Positions 9,328 to 17,327 of a stretch of DNA of 64,000 nt are shown piece after piece. Every line of letters starts with the position of its first letter. Within the stretch, counting starts at the first letter, position 1. The position numbers and the translations under genes are program-made. Under the pieces are notes generated by a model that was given only the letters and a program-made list of their open reading frames with translations, made no database searches and was not told the DNA's origin. This stretch comes from an uncultured Roseibium sp. Lineage in GTDB: Bacteria > Pseudomonadota > Alphaproteobacteria > Rhizobiales > Stappiaceae. The DNA lies in NCBI RefSeq assembly GCF_947499295.1, contig NZ_CANMNP010000003.1, positions 124,001-188,000 of the forward strand, written 5' to 3'.

Positions 9328-10134
9328 ATGACCGCGATTGCGGTGACGATTGCAGGCTCTGATTCCGGCGGCGGTGCCGGCATTCAAGCTGATCTGAAAT
9401 CCTTTTCGGCAAACGGTGTTTACGGTGCCAGCGTCTTAACGGCGTTGACTGCGCAAAACACCCGTGGTGTGAGCGCCATTCACGATATTCCACCCGAATT
9501 TGTGCGTGCCCAGATGGATGCCGTCTATTCCGACTTGAAAGCTGGGGCAACCAAAATTGGCATGCTTTCACAGGTTCCGATCATAGAAGCCGTTGCTGAG
9601 GGGCTTAATGCCCACAAAACCGGGCCGGTTGTCCTTGATCCGGTAATGGTTGCCGCCTCCGGCGACCCTCTGCTTCAAGCCAGCGCAGTCTCCAGTTTGA
9701 TCGAGGTCCTTGTGCCCCTGGCCGAGGTGATTACGCCCAATCTTCATGAAGCGGCCAGAATGCTTGAGACAGGTGTCGCCGAGACAGAAGCGCAAATGCA
9801 GGAACAGGCTGAAAGTCTTCTCCAACTTGGCGCGCGCTCTGTTCTCCTGAAAGGGGGGCATGGAACCGGTCAGGAGAGTGCAGATCTTTTCCTGACGGCG
9901 AACGGGTCAGCGCTCTGGCTACGCGAAACACGCATTGCCACGAACAATACCCACGGTACCGGTTGTACGCTTTCATCTGCGATTGCGGCAGGGCTTGCCA
10001 AAGGGCAGGGGCTTGAAGCCTCGGTCAGATCAGCAAAGACCTACATTCAGGCAGCAATTTCGGCTGCCGATACGCTCGACATAGGCCAGGGACACGGGCC
10101 GGTTCACCACTATCATTCCCTTTGGAGCAAATGA
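9328..10134 (+). CDS. thiD: Hydroxymethylpyrimidine/phosphomethylpyrimidine kinase
   Basis: The 268-residue protein begins MTAIAVTIAGSDSGGGAGIQ, the classic ThiD substrate-binding start. It continues with the LDPVMVAASGDPLL segment and NTHGTGCTLSSAIA, the ribokinase-family ATP/anion-hole motif with the catalytic Cys/Gly turn. ThiD phosphorylates HMP and HMP-P for coupling to thiazole phosphate by ThiE. The ribosome-binding site AAGGAGGAC is near perfect. With thiM it forms a salvage pair; thiE and the de novo genes thiC and thiG are not in the window. Confidence 0.93.
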   Translation: MTAIAVTIAGSDSGGGAGIQADLKSFSANGVYGASVLTALTAQNTRGVSAIHDIPPEFVRAQMDAVYSDLKAGATKIGMLSQVPIIEAVAEGLNAHKTGPVVLDPVMVAASGDPLLQASAVSSLIEVLVPLAEVITPNLHEAARMLETGVAETEAQMQEQAESLLQLGARSVLLKGGHGTGQESADLFLTANGSALWLRETRIATNNTHGTGCTLSSAIAAGLAKGQGLEASVRSAKTYIQAAISAADTLDIGQGHGPVHHYHSLWSK

Positions 10135-10135
10135 G

Positions 10136-11248
10136 ATGACGGATACGAAATCGTCAGAAAGACGTCTCATCAACCGCCGGTCCATTTTGGCGACATCTGC
10201 CCTTTCCGGCGCATCCGTCCTCGCTGCGCCGGCAATCGCAGACGATATGGCTCCCATCGAATGGAAGATGGTGACCTCCTGGCCCAAAAATTTGCCCGGC
10301 CCAGGTGTGAGTGCGCAGCGGATAAGCGATCAGGTTGCGGCCATGTCCAACGGCCGGTTTAAGATCCGGCTCTATGCAGCAGGCGAATTGGTCCCTGCCC
10401 TTGGGGTGTTCGATGCGGTGTCGGCCGGAACGGCGGAAATGGCCCATACGGCGTCGTTCTTTTGGCAGGGCAAGATACCGGCTTCGGTTTTTTTCACAGC
10501 CATCCCCTTTGGACTGTTGCCTTATGAGCATATCTCGTGGATCGAACGTGGTGGTGGGCAAGCACTTTGGGACGAGCTTTATGCCCCGTTCGGTTTGAAA
10601 CCTGTCATGGCGGGCAATACGGGCGTCCAGATGGGGGGGTGGTACAAAAAGGAGCTTCAAGGGCTCGATGACTTGAAGGGGCTGAAAATCCGCATGCCGG
10701 GTCTCGGCGGTGAAGTCATGCGGCGTCTCGGGGCGACGCCTGTTGGATTGCCACCAGGCGAACTCTTTCAGGCACTTCAATCCGGTGTTCTCGATGCCAC
10801 CGAGTTTCTCGGTCCCTGGTCCGATCGCGCGATGGGATTTCAGAAAGTCGCCAAGTCCTACTATTCGCCTGGCTTTCATGAACCCAACGGGACCGGTGAA
10901 GCCCTTTTCAATCAGGATGCATTTGATCGGTTGCCGAAAGACCTCCAGAGTATCTTGACAGAGGCATGCCGCGCGGAGAACGGACGGGCGCTTGCTGAAA
11001 GTGATTGGGAAAACGCGGGCTCGCTGCAGCTGCTTCAAGAAGAAGACGGTGTCAGTGTGTTGCCATACCCAGATGATGTTCTGAGTGCTCTGAAAGAGAC
11101 CGCGGGCATTGTCCTGGCAGAGTTTGCGGAGAAAGACCCCTTGGCGAAGCGGATATTCGAAAGCCACCAGTCCGCGAAACGCAGACTAGGTCCCTGGAGC
11201 AGTGTCGCGATGCGAAGCTTCATGACAGCCAGAGACGACAGCGTGTAA
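10136..11248 (+). CDS. TRAP transporter solute-binding protein (DctP family) in the thi operon
   Basis: The start ATG 10136 lies one base after the thiD stop, so translation is probably coupled. The 370-residue protein has a twin-arginine-type leader (NRRSILATS followed by a short hydrophobic stretch and cleavage near AIAD). A DctP-fold body follows, with GLKIRMPGLGGEVMRRLGATPVGLP containing the conserved arginine that binds a carboxylate. It resembles the TakP/2-keto-acid branch. No DctQ or DctM membrane component is present in the window. Its place behind a TPP riboswitch and two thiamine-salvage kinases suggests, by inference only, capture of a thiamine precursor or related carboxylate. 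Confidence 0.85.
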   Translation: MTDTKSSERRLINRRSILATSALSGASVLAAPAIADDMAPIEWKMVTSWPKNLPGPGVSAQRISDQVAAMSNGRFKIRLYAAGELVPALGVFDAVSAGTAEMAHTASFFWQGKIPASVFFTAIPFGLLPYEHISWIERGGGQALWDELYAPFGLKPVMAGNTGVQMGGWYKKELQGLDDLKGLKIRMPGLGGEVMRRLGATPVGLPPGELFQALQSGVLDATEFLGPWSDRAMGFQKVAKSYYSPGFHEPNGTGEALFNQDAFDRLPKDLQSILTEACRAENGRALAESDWENAGSLQLLQEEDGVSVLPYPDDVLSALKETAGIVLAEFAEKDPLAKRIFESHQSAKRRLGPWSSVAMRSFMTARDDSV

Positions 11249-11864
11249 AGCGATATCCGGCAAGGCCGTACCCTCCCGGTATGGCCTGTCGGTCTCGCAA
11301 CCGCATCTGAGGCAAAGAGCACCAACAACCATATTGACGAACAGGGCGATGACACACGGAGGTTGTGCCGTCGAAGTCTGTGGTTTCTTTTAAAAATCGA
11401 TCTGATTTCGAGGCGAATTCAACTCCTTGGAGACAAATTGGAACCTTGGAAAAGGCGATAATCTTCCAAATTGCGTTTCAATGGATTGTGCAAATTACCA
11501 GTGTTTCTGCGGAAATATGTCCAACAAGGGCGGCATATTCCCTTAGGGTACGTGTGGCAAAGCCGCAACGTCCACAGGTTAATTGACGTTATCGGAAGGT
11601 CTTCTCGTGACTGCCTGTTTTTTGTGCAATCGTGTGAAAGTGTGTCGCCAACATGACAAACAGTCTCGGAAGAGAACCTTTCGTCAGTGTTATGATCCAA
11701 CCCAAGAGAATAACCTGTCTGATTGAGGCTTATTTCGCGCTGCAGCATAGTTTTTCTTAAAGCTGATTGAGTTTTTAAACGTGTTGAATCGACCTTCGTT
11801 CTCCGGGAAACCTGTCTAGAGATGTCACGAAACATCCTTGGGCATGAGGACGGGAGAAAACGCA
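11249..11864. other. Long intergenic stretch before the FadL-type gene
   Basis: About 600 bases without a supportable gene. A 9-bp hairpin with one wobble pair (GGCCGTACC / GGTATGGCC, 11264-11286) follows the TRAP gene but has no U-run, so it may be an RNA-stability element or part of a Rho-dependent end. The rest is AT-richer than its surroundings and probably holds the promoter and leader of the porin gene; no specific sites are clear. Confidence 0.5.
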
Positions 11865-13127
11865 ATGCCGTGGGCAGACAAAAGAACACTACTACTTACA
11901 ACCTCTGCAATTATTCTATCTGTAGTCGCGACCAGTGCGCATGCAGGCGGCTTTGCTCTTAGAGAGCAAAGTTCCTACTATCAGGGGCTGTCATTTGCAG
12001 GCTACGGGACCTCGGGCGGTGGTATATCCTCCATGTATTGGAACCCGGCATCGCTTATAGGTGCGCAACAGGGGCTGACTGTTGAGGCGCACAATTCGGG
12101 GCTTTTTCCGGTATCAGATATCAATGGAACGCTCAGCGGGGGAGCGCTTGGAACATCCTCTATCGGAAGCGGTGACATCGCGTCCGATGCGTTTATTCCC
12201 GCGTCCTATGCCGCTTATCGATTGAACGATCAGTTGATCTTCGGTGTCGGCGTCAATGCGCCCTTTGGTTTGTCTACCAAACCGGAGCAGAACTGGGCGG
12301 CACAGTTCTATTCAAGATCGTCGTCCGTTTTCTCGTTGAACGTAAACCCGGCGGTGGCTCTCCAGATCAATGAGATGTTCTCTTTGGCCGTTGGTATTCA
12401 GGTTCAATACCTGGATGTCTCGCTGAAGTCGGCAGACGCGACCTCTGGAGCAGGGTTTCCGCGTTCGAACGAAATCTCGGGCAGCAGCATTGGCTACGGT
12501 GTTACGGCCGGCCTGACAGTACGCCCCATGAAAGGTACGGAAATCGGTGTCGGTTATCGTTCCGGCGTCGGCCATGATCTTGATGGTGACCTGTTCGTAG
12601 GCGGCGTGACCCGGGCCATCGGCCTTGGCGTTGTAACACCCGACATGGTCAACGTTTCAGCCCGGCAGCAGATCACTGACAAAATTCGTGTATTGGGAAC
12701 AGTTGAGTGGACAAACTGGAGCCGGCTGAAATCGCCGCGTGCAATTTCCGATGCGACCGGCGCAGCACTGACCACGCTTCATTTCAACTATGATGACGGC
12801 TGGTTCTTTTCGCTCGGCGGTGAGTACGACTACAACGAAAAGCTGACTTTCCGCGCTGGTCTTGGCTACGAAATCTCACCGATCGACGAGGATATCCGGT
12901 CAACACGTTTGCCAGACAACAATCGCTGGTGGCTCTCAGCAGGTGCGAGCTACAATTTCAACAAGCACTTGTCTTTTGATTTGGGGTACACGCACATCAT
13001 TCCAGAATCGACGAAAATCAACATCGATTCCAATCACCAGGACTTTAACGCCGCCTTCGGCACCTACACCGCCGACGTCGACAGCCACGTGAACATCATC
13101 TCCGCGTCAATGCGCTACAAATTCTGA
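11865..13127 (+). CDS. FadL/OmpP1/TodX-family outer-membrane transporter
   Basis: ATG 11865 is chosen because GGGAGA lies seven bases upstream. The 420-residue protein has a signal peptide cut after SAHA, then the GGFALREQSSYYQGLSFAG start that forms the FadL N-terminal hatch, and a conserved MYWNPASL loop (the NPA motif). Alternating hydrophobic beta strands run to a terminal ASMRYKF with the C-terminal aromatic residue needed for barrel insertion. Such proteins carry long-chain fatty acids or aromatic hydrocarbons across the outer membrane. The substrate is not predicted. It is monocistronic, with a strong terminator. Confidence 0.9.
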   Translation: MPWADKRTLLLTTSAIILSVVATSAHAGGFALREQSSYYQGLSFAGYGTSGGGISSMYWNPASLIGAQQGLTVEAHNSGLFPVSDINGTLSGGALGTSSIGSGDIASDAFIPASYAAYRLNDQLIFGVGVNAPFGLSTKPEQNWAAQFYSRSSSVFSLNVNPAVALQINEMFSLAVGIQVQYLDVSLKSADATSGAGFPRSNEISGSSIGYGVTAGLTVRPMKGTEIGVGYRSGVGHDLDGDLFVGGVTRAIGLGVVTPDMVNVSARQQITDKIRVLGTVEWTNWSRLKSPRAISDATGAALTTLHFNYDDGWFFSLGGEYDYNEKLTFRAGLGYEISPIDEDIRSTRLPDNNRWWLSAGASYNFNKHLSFDLGYTHIIPESTKINIDSNHQDFNAAFGTYTADVDSHVNIISASMRYKF

Positions 13128-13150
13128 TCAAGTTAAAGTGGAATGCAAAA

Positions 13151-13176
13151 GGCCGGGGAAGACCCCGGCCTTTTTT
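13151..13176. terminator. Bidirectional terminator between fadL-like and SDR genes
   Basis: Perfect 8-bp stem GGCCGGGG / CCCCGGCC with loop AAGA, followed by six T and preceded by four A, so it can serve both convergent genes. Confidence 0.92.
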
Positions 13177-13190
13177 ATCGGAACGGTCTG

Positions 13191-13970
13191 TTAAAACGCT
13201 GCCGGATAAAGGCCTCCGTCGATCAGCAGGTTCTGTCCGGTGATGTAACCGGCGTATTGCGAGCACAAGAACGCACAGGCTTGACCGAACTCTTCCGCGT
13301 TGCCAAATCGTCCTATCGGGATACCTGCGGCTTGTTCTTCGCGGATCGTTGCGACGCTTTTGCCGGACTGCTTTGCAGAAAGTTCAAAGCCGCCTTTCAG
13401 ACGGTCTGTGTCCATCTTGCCCGGCAGGATGTTGTTCACGGTAACGCCGTGGGGCGCCAGTTGGCGGCTTACACCGGCCAGAAAGGCTGTGAGGCCGGCC
13501 CGAGCTCCGCTGGATAGATCCAGACCTTCAATCGGCATCTTGACCGAAAGAGACGTGATGTTGACGATCCTCCCGAAACCGCGCTCCTTCATTGAAGGCA
13601 CTACGGCCTGGATCAATTCGATTGGCGTGACGAAATTCTGGACAGTGCCTTCGAGCAGCGCTTCACGTGTGAGTTCGGTGTAATCCCGGCGAGGAGGGCC
13701 ACCGTTGTTGTTGATCAGGATGTCTGGGGCAGCGCAGGCCGCAAGCAGAGCATTCTGGCCTTCGCGGGTTGAGACGTCAGCGGCAACGCTTTGGACATTC
13801 ACATCAAAGCGTTCCTGAATGGCGGCTTTGGTTGTCGCAAGTGCGGTTTCGTCGCGCCCGTTCAAAACAATGTCGCACCCTGCTTCCGCCAAGGCTTCCG
13901 CACACCCTCGACCCAGACCTCGGCTGGATGCACAGATGATGGCCTTTTTACCCTTTAGACCCAAGTCCAT
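13191..13970 (-). CDS. SDR-family protein with degenerate cofactor and catalytic motifs
   Basis: A 259-residue Rossmann-fold protein resembling 3-oxoacyl-ACP reductases. The cofactor loop reads ASSRGLGRG instead of TGxxxGIG, NNAG is NNNGG, and the catalytic YxxxK is replaced: the aligned segment GLDLSSGARAGL has serine and arginine where tyrosine and lysine are expected, although the ITS serine is kept. This matches the BKR-like SDR subgroup known to lack a perfect NAD-binding motif and tetrad. It may be a non-classical reductase or a binding protein. The ribosome-binding site GAGGAG is good. It is transcribed alone, convergent with the porin gene. Confidence 0.85.
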   Translation of the reverse strand: MDLGLKGKKAIICASSRGLGRGCAEALAEAGCDIVLNGRDETALATTKAAIQERFDVNVQSVAADVSTREGQNALLAACAAPDILINNNGGPPRRDYTELTREALLEGTVQNFVTPIELIQAVVPSMKERGFGRIVNITSLSVKMPIEGLDLSSGARAGLTAFLAGVSRQLAPHGVTVNNILPGKMDTDRLKGGFELSAKQSGKSVATIREEQAAGIPIGRFGNAEEFGQACAFLCSQYAGYITGQNLLIDGGLYPAAF

Positions 13971-14175
13971 TTTTTGTCTCCTCTTTGGGAAATCGTGTTG
14001 CCCCTTTTGGCTGCCAACGAATGCGCCGTCAATCCGGTAGCTGAAACAGCCAAGTGCGCGCAGGGGAATGGTGTAACGTTTGGGTGTTCAAGACGGATAG
14101 CGGTGCGTTCGGCGAGCTGATCCAGCGTTAATCATAAACGTTGGAAATCGAAACCACGGCAGTACCCCAAGCTTT

Positions 14176-14193
14176 CTGTCATAATAGTGATAC
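14176..14193 (+). promoter_or_regulatory. Candidate Pho box upstream of plcP-agt
   Basis: CTGTCAT at 14176-14182 is an exact consensus half-site of the PhoB box; after a 4-base spacer the second half GTGATAC matches only partly. It lies 46 bases before the plcP start. The call rests on the half-site and on the known phosphate-starvation control of plcP homologues. Confidence 0.4.
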
Positions 14194-14238
14194 CTGAATC
14201 GCGTCTAAAGCGCTCCAAAAGGAATTTGGAGAAATGCC

Positions 14239-15042
14239 ATGTCTGCATCGGAGGCATCGCGCCACTACAGGGCTCTGTTCATATCGGATGTTCACCTGGG
14301 CACCCGCGGTTGCCAAGCTGAACTGCTGCTAGACTTTCTGAAGGAAAATGACGCCGAGACGGTCTATCTCGTTGGAGATATTGTCGACGGCTGGCGGCTG
14401 AAGCGCTCCTGGTACTGGCCACAGTTCCACAATGATGTGGTTCAGAAAATTCTTCGTAAAGGCCGAAAGGGCGCACGCGTTCTTTATATTCCCGGAAATC
14501 ATGACGAGTTTTTGAGAAATTTTCTGGGAACCCATTTCGGAGGTGTCGAGGTGGCGGACAGCATCGTGCATGAAGCGGCCAACGGGAAACGGTATCTGGT
14601 TATCCACGGAGACCAGTTCGATGTTGTGATCAGGCACGCCAAATGGCTCGCATTCTTCGGTGACAAGGCCTATGTGACTGCGCTCAACGTGAACACCTGG
14701 CTTAATCTGGTGCGCCGCCGCCTGGGCCTGACATACTGGTCACTCTCGGCCTGGGCGAAGCTGAAAGTCAAAAATGCGGTAAGCTTCATTGGCCGGTTCG
14801 AGGAAGCCCTTTCTGAAGAAGCGCGGCGCCAGGGTGTTGATGGTGTCATCTGCGGACACATTCACCATGCCGCCGACCGTGATATGAACGGAATTCACTA
14901 TATCAACACCGGTGACTGGGTGGAGAGCTGCACTGCGGTTGCTGAGCACCACGATGGTACGTTTGAGGTGATACGATGGGTGAACAGCGCCCGGATGGGA
15001 GCCGTGCCGGTGGAGACGAAGGAAGCTTCGGTCGCCGCATGA
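14239..15042 (+). CDS. plcP: PlcP-type phospholipase C / LpxH-like metallophosphoesterase
   Basis: The 267-residue calcineurin-like phosphoesterase shows all metal-binding blocks: FISDVHLG (D17, H19), VGDIVDGW, PGNHDE, VIHGDQFD and CGHIHH. Such proteins are often labelled UDP-2,3-diacylglucosamine hydrolase. The neighbouring lipid glycosyltransferase and the possible Pho box point instead to PlcP, the enzyme first shown in Sinorhizobium meliloti to cleave phosphatidylcholine and related phospholipids to diacylglycerol under phosphate limitation. It has GGAG seven bases before ATG 14239, and its stop overlaps the next start (ATGA). LpxH activity remains the alternative. Confidence 0.8.
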   Translation: MSASEASRHYRALFISDVHLGTRGCQAELLLDFLKENDAETVYLVGDIVDGWRLKRSWYWPQFHNDVVQKILRKGRKGARVLYIPGNHDEFLRNFLGTHFGGVEVADSIVHEAANGKRYLVIHGDQFDVVIRHAKWLAFFGDKAYVTALNVNTWLNLVRRRLGLTYWSLSAWAKLKVKNAVSFIGRFEEALSEEARRQGVDGVICGHIHHAADRDMNGIHYINTGDWVESCTAVAEHHDGTFEVIRWVNSARMGAVPVETKEASVAA

Positions 15043-16088
15043 GTTCCATTCTGATTGTGACGGATGCCTGGCATCCGCAAATAAACGGTGTTGTTAGATC
15101 CCTGGAGCGAACCGCTGAGGAGCTGGAAGCTATCGGCGTTCGCGTTGAAGTCCTGTCGCCCCAGGCCTTTCTGACGCTGCCATGCCCCACCTATCCCGAG
15201 ATACGCCTGTCCCTGGCGCACCGGGGCATGGTTCGCCGCAAAATCGAGGAATACAACTGCGAGCATCTGCATATCGCAACTGAAGGACCGCTCGGTGTGC
15301 TTGCTGCAAGCGTTGCCAAAAAAAACGGTCAACCCTTCACGACGAGCTACCACACACGGTTTCCGGAATATGTCTCCGCTCGTCTGCCCGTTCCGCTGAA
15401 CTGGTCTTATGGCTGGCTTCGTCGGTTCCATAACTCCGGCTGCGGCTGCATGGTTGCAACCCGGTCTCTTGAACAGGATCTCCGCGAGCGCGGGTTCAAG
15501 AACCTTATGCGCTGGTCCCGCGGCGTCGATGAGCAGCTCTTCAAGCCTTATGAAGGTTCTGTTCTGCCTGCCGACTTGCCAAGACCTGTCTTTATGTATG
15601 TCGGGCGTGTCGCGGTTGAAAAGAATATCGAGGCATTCCTGGATCTCAAGTTGAAGGGCTCCAAGGTTGTCGTTGGCGGCGGCCCCCAACTTGAAGTGCT
15701 CCGCCGCCAATATGCCGACGTCCACTTCACAGGCGCAATGGTTGGAGAAGTGCTTGCCCGGCACTATTCCGATGGCGATGTTTTTGTATTCCCTTCGCTC
15801 ACCGATACGTTCGGCAATGTCATGCTGGAGGCACTTGCCTGCGGCGTACCGGTCGCGGCATTTCCAGTGATGGGACCTCTGGATGTCATTGGTGATACCG
15901 GTGCGGGTGTTCTGTCTGAAAATCTGCAGGAAGCAGCTGAAGCAGCGCTTGATATTCCCCGCGAACACTGCCGCAGGATTGCAATGAATTACACCTGGGC
16001 TGCAAGTGCGCGCCAGTTTCTGGACAATTGCATAAGGGCACGTGACCTTCACAATACCCAATTTGCCGAAGCGAACGCTGCTGAATGA
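15039..16088 (+). CDS. agt: GT4-family glycosyltransferase, probably glycolipid synthase Agt
   Basis: I start at ATG 15039, which overlaps the plcP stop by four bases; an in-frame ATG at 14976 would add 21 residues lying inside plcP. The 349-residue protein has a GT-B fold: DAWHPQINGVVRSLE at the N-terminus, TTSYHTRFPEY, the donor-site start YVGRVAVEKNIEAF, and PSLTDTFGNVMLEALACGVP, the E-x7-E type nucleotide-sugar motif. In marine alphaproteobacteria and Agrobacterium, plcP is followed by agt, which glycosylates the diacylglycerol released by PlcP to make monoglycosyl lipids that replace phospholipids. The sugar specificity cannot be read here. Confidence 0.82.
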   Translation: MSSILIVTDAWHPQINGVVRSLERTAEELEAIGVRVEVLSPQAFLTLPCPTYPEIRLSLAHRGMVRRKIEEYNCEHLHIATEGPLGVLAASVAKKNGQPFTTSYHTRFPEYVSARLPVPLNWSYGWLRRFHNSGCGCMVATRSLEQDLRERGFKNLMRWSRGVDEQLFKPYEGSVLPADLPRPVFMYVGRVAVEKNIEAFLDLKLKGSKVVVGGGPQLEVLRRQYADVHFTGAMVGEVLARHYSDGDVFVFPSLTDTFGNVMLEALACGVPVAAFPVMGPLDVIGDTGAGVLSENLQEAAEAALDIPREHCRRIAMNYTWAASARQFLDNCIRARDLHNTQFAEANAAE

Positions 16089-16208
16089 AACCAGGAGGTG
16101 TTTGGTGTTTCTTCAGGGCGCGGTTGTTCATTTGTTGCTGGCTTGTTGAATTTGAACCGATTTCTCACTAGTCATCGGACTTCCCTACAGCGATTGAGGT
16201 GAGCGCCG

Positions 16209-17234
16209 ATGAACGAGACTGATGCCACGCCTTCCGACGGTGAATTGGCCGCCTATTCCGGAAAAGCCATATCTTTTGCAGACATAGAAGCAGCAGCTGA
16301 GCGGATTCGTGAAGAAGCGCTGCTGACACCTGTGCTTCGCCACCCGTTACTTGATGAACTTACCGGGGCGACCGTTCTGATCAAGCCGGAAAACCTGCAG
16401 AGGAGCGGGTCGTTCAAATTTCGTGGTGCTTTCAACCGCCTCAGTCTCATTCCTGAAAACGACAGGCAAAAAGGCGTCGTTGCGTGTTCATCGGGCAATC
16501 ACGCGCAAGGCGTTGCCGCCAGCGCCCGTTTGCTTGGGATGCCGGCAACGATTGTCATGCCGCAGAACGCCCCTGCGATTAAACTGGCGCGCACGCGCGA
16601 GTTTGGCGCTGAGGTTGTGACTTACGATCGTGAGAATGAAGACCGCGATGCCATCGCAGCGAGAATCGGTGCGGAAACAGGGGCGACCTTCGTGCACCCC
16701 TATAACGACCCTGCGGTCATTGCGGGGCAAGGAACCGTAGGCTTGGAATTGGCTGCCCAGGCGACCGCCTTGGGATTGCAACTGGATGATGTTCTGGCCT
16801 GCACAGGCGGCGGAGGCCTATCAAGCGGTATCGCGCTTGCACTTTCACACAAGGCGCCATCTGCCACATTTCACACGGTCGAGCCGGAACTGTTCGATGA
16901 CTATCAGCGTTCGCTGGAAGCTGGTGTGCTTCAGTCGAACAGCCGGAAAACCGGTTCGGTCTGTGATGCCTTGCTTTCCGAGAGCCCGGGGGAGGTCGGC
17001 TTTTCAATCCTTCGTCAATTGGCCGGCAAGGGCGTCACCGTCTCGGATGACGAAGTTCTGGATGCCGTCGCATTTGCTTTCAGGGAGTTGAAGCTTGTTG
17101 TAGAACCTGGCGGTGCTGCAGCGCTGGCTGCGGTTCTGACCGGCAAACTTCCGCTTCGCGGCAAGGTCGTTGGGCTTGTCCTGACTGGCGGGAACATTGA
17201 CATCGACATGCTGTTGAAGGCGAATTCGCGTTGA
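16209..17234 (+). CDS. Serine/threonine dehydratase (fold type II PLP enzyme)
   Basis: The 341-residue protein has the PLP lysine in SGSFKFRGA (K70), the SSGNHAQGVA loop that binds the substrate carboxylate, and a phosphate-binding glycine loop TGGGGLSSG near residue 200. It lacks the C-terminal ACT regulatory domain of biosynthetic IlvA. It therefore resembles catabolic threonine ammonia-lyase, serine racemase or threo-3-hydroxyaspartate dehydratase. The ribosome-binding site GAGGTGAG precedes ATG 16209. No amino-acid pathway genes are adjacent, so the physiological substrate is open. Confidence 0.87.
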   Translation: MNETDATPSDGELAAYSGKAISFADIEAAAERIREEALLTPVLRHPLLDELTGATVLIKPENLQRSGSFKFRGAFNRLSLIPENDRQKGVVACSSGNHAQGVAASARLLGMPATIVMPQNAPAIKLARTREFGAEVVTYDRENEDRDAIAARIGAETGATFVHPYNDPAVIAGQGTVGLELAAQATALGLQLDDVLACTGGGGLSSGIALALSHKAPSATFHTVEPELFDDYQRSLEAGVLQSNSRKTGSVCDALLSESPGEVGFSILRQLAGKGVTVSDDEVLDAVAFAFRELKLVVEPGGAAALAAVLTGKLPLRGKVVGLVLTGGNIDIDMLLKANSR

Positions 17235-17283
17235 CACTCCAAAAAGCGGACTGGACCTCAGGGTAAGACAAATACAAAAAAAA

Positions 17284-17309
17284 GCGCTGCACAATATGCA
17301 GCGCCTTTT
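17284..17309. terminator. Terminator shared by dehydratase and cheZ genes
   Basis: Perfect 8-bp stem GCGCTGCA / TGCAGCGC with a 5-base loop; a CTTTTC tract follows and an A-run precedes, so it is plausible in both directions. Confidence 0.8.
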
Positions 17310-17327
17310 CTTTACCCAAACGTTGGA

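Noticed and set aside
10154..11167. 337-codon open frame opposite the TRAP binding protein
   Set aside because: Antisense shadow; no ribosome-binding site and no domain features.
14898..16061. 387-codon open frame opposite the glycosyltransferase gene
   Set aside because: Shadow of a well-supported gene with GT4 motifs; its own translation has no recognisable domain.
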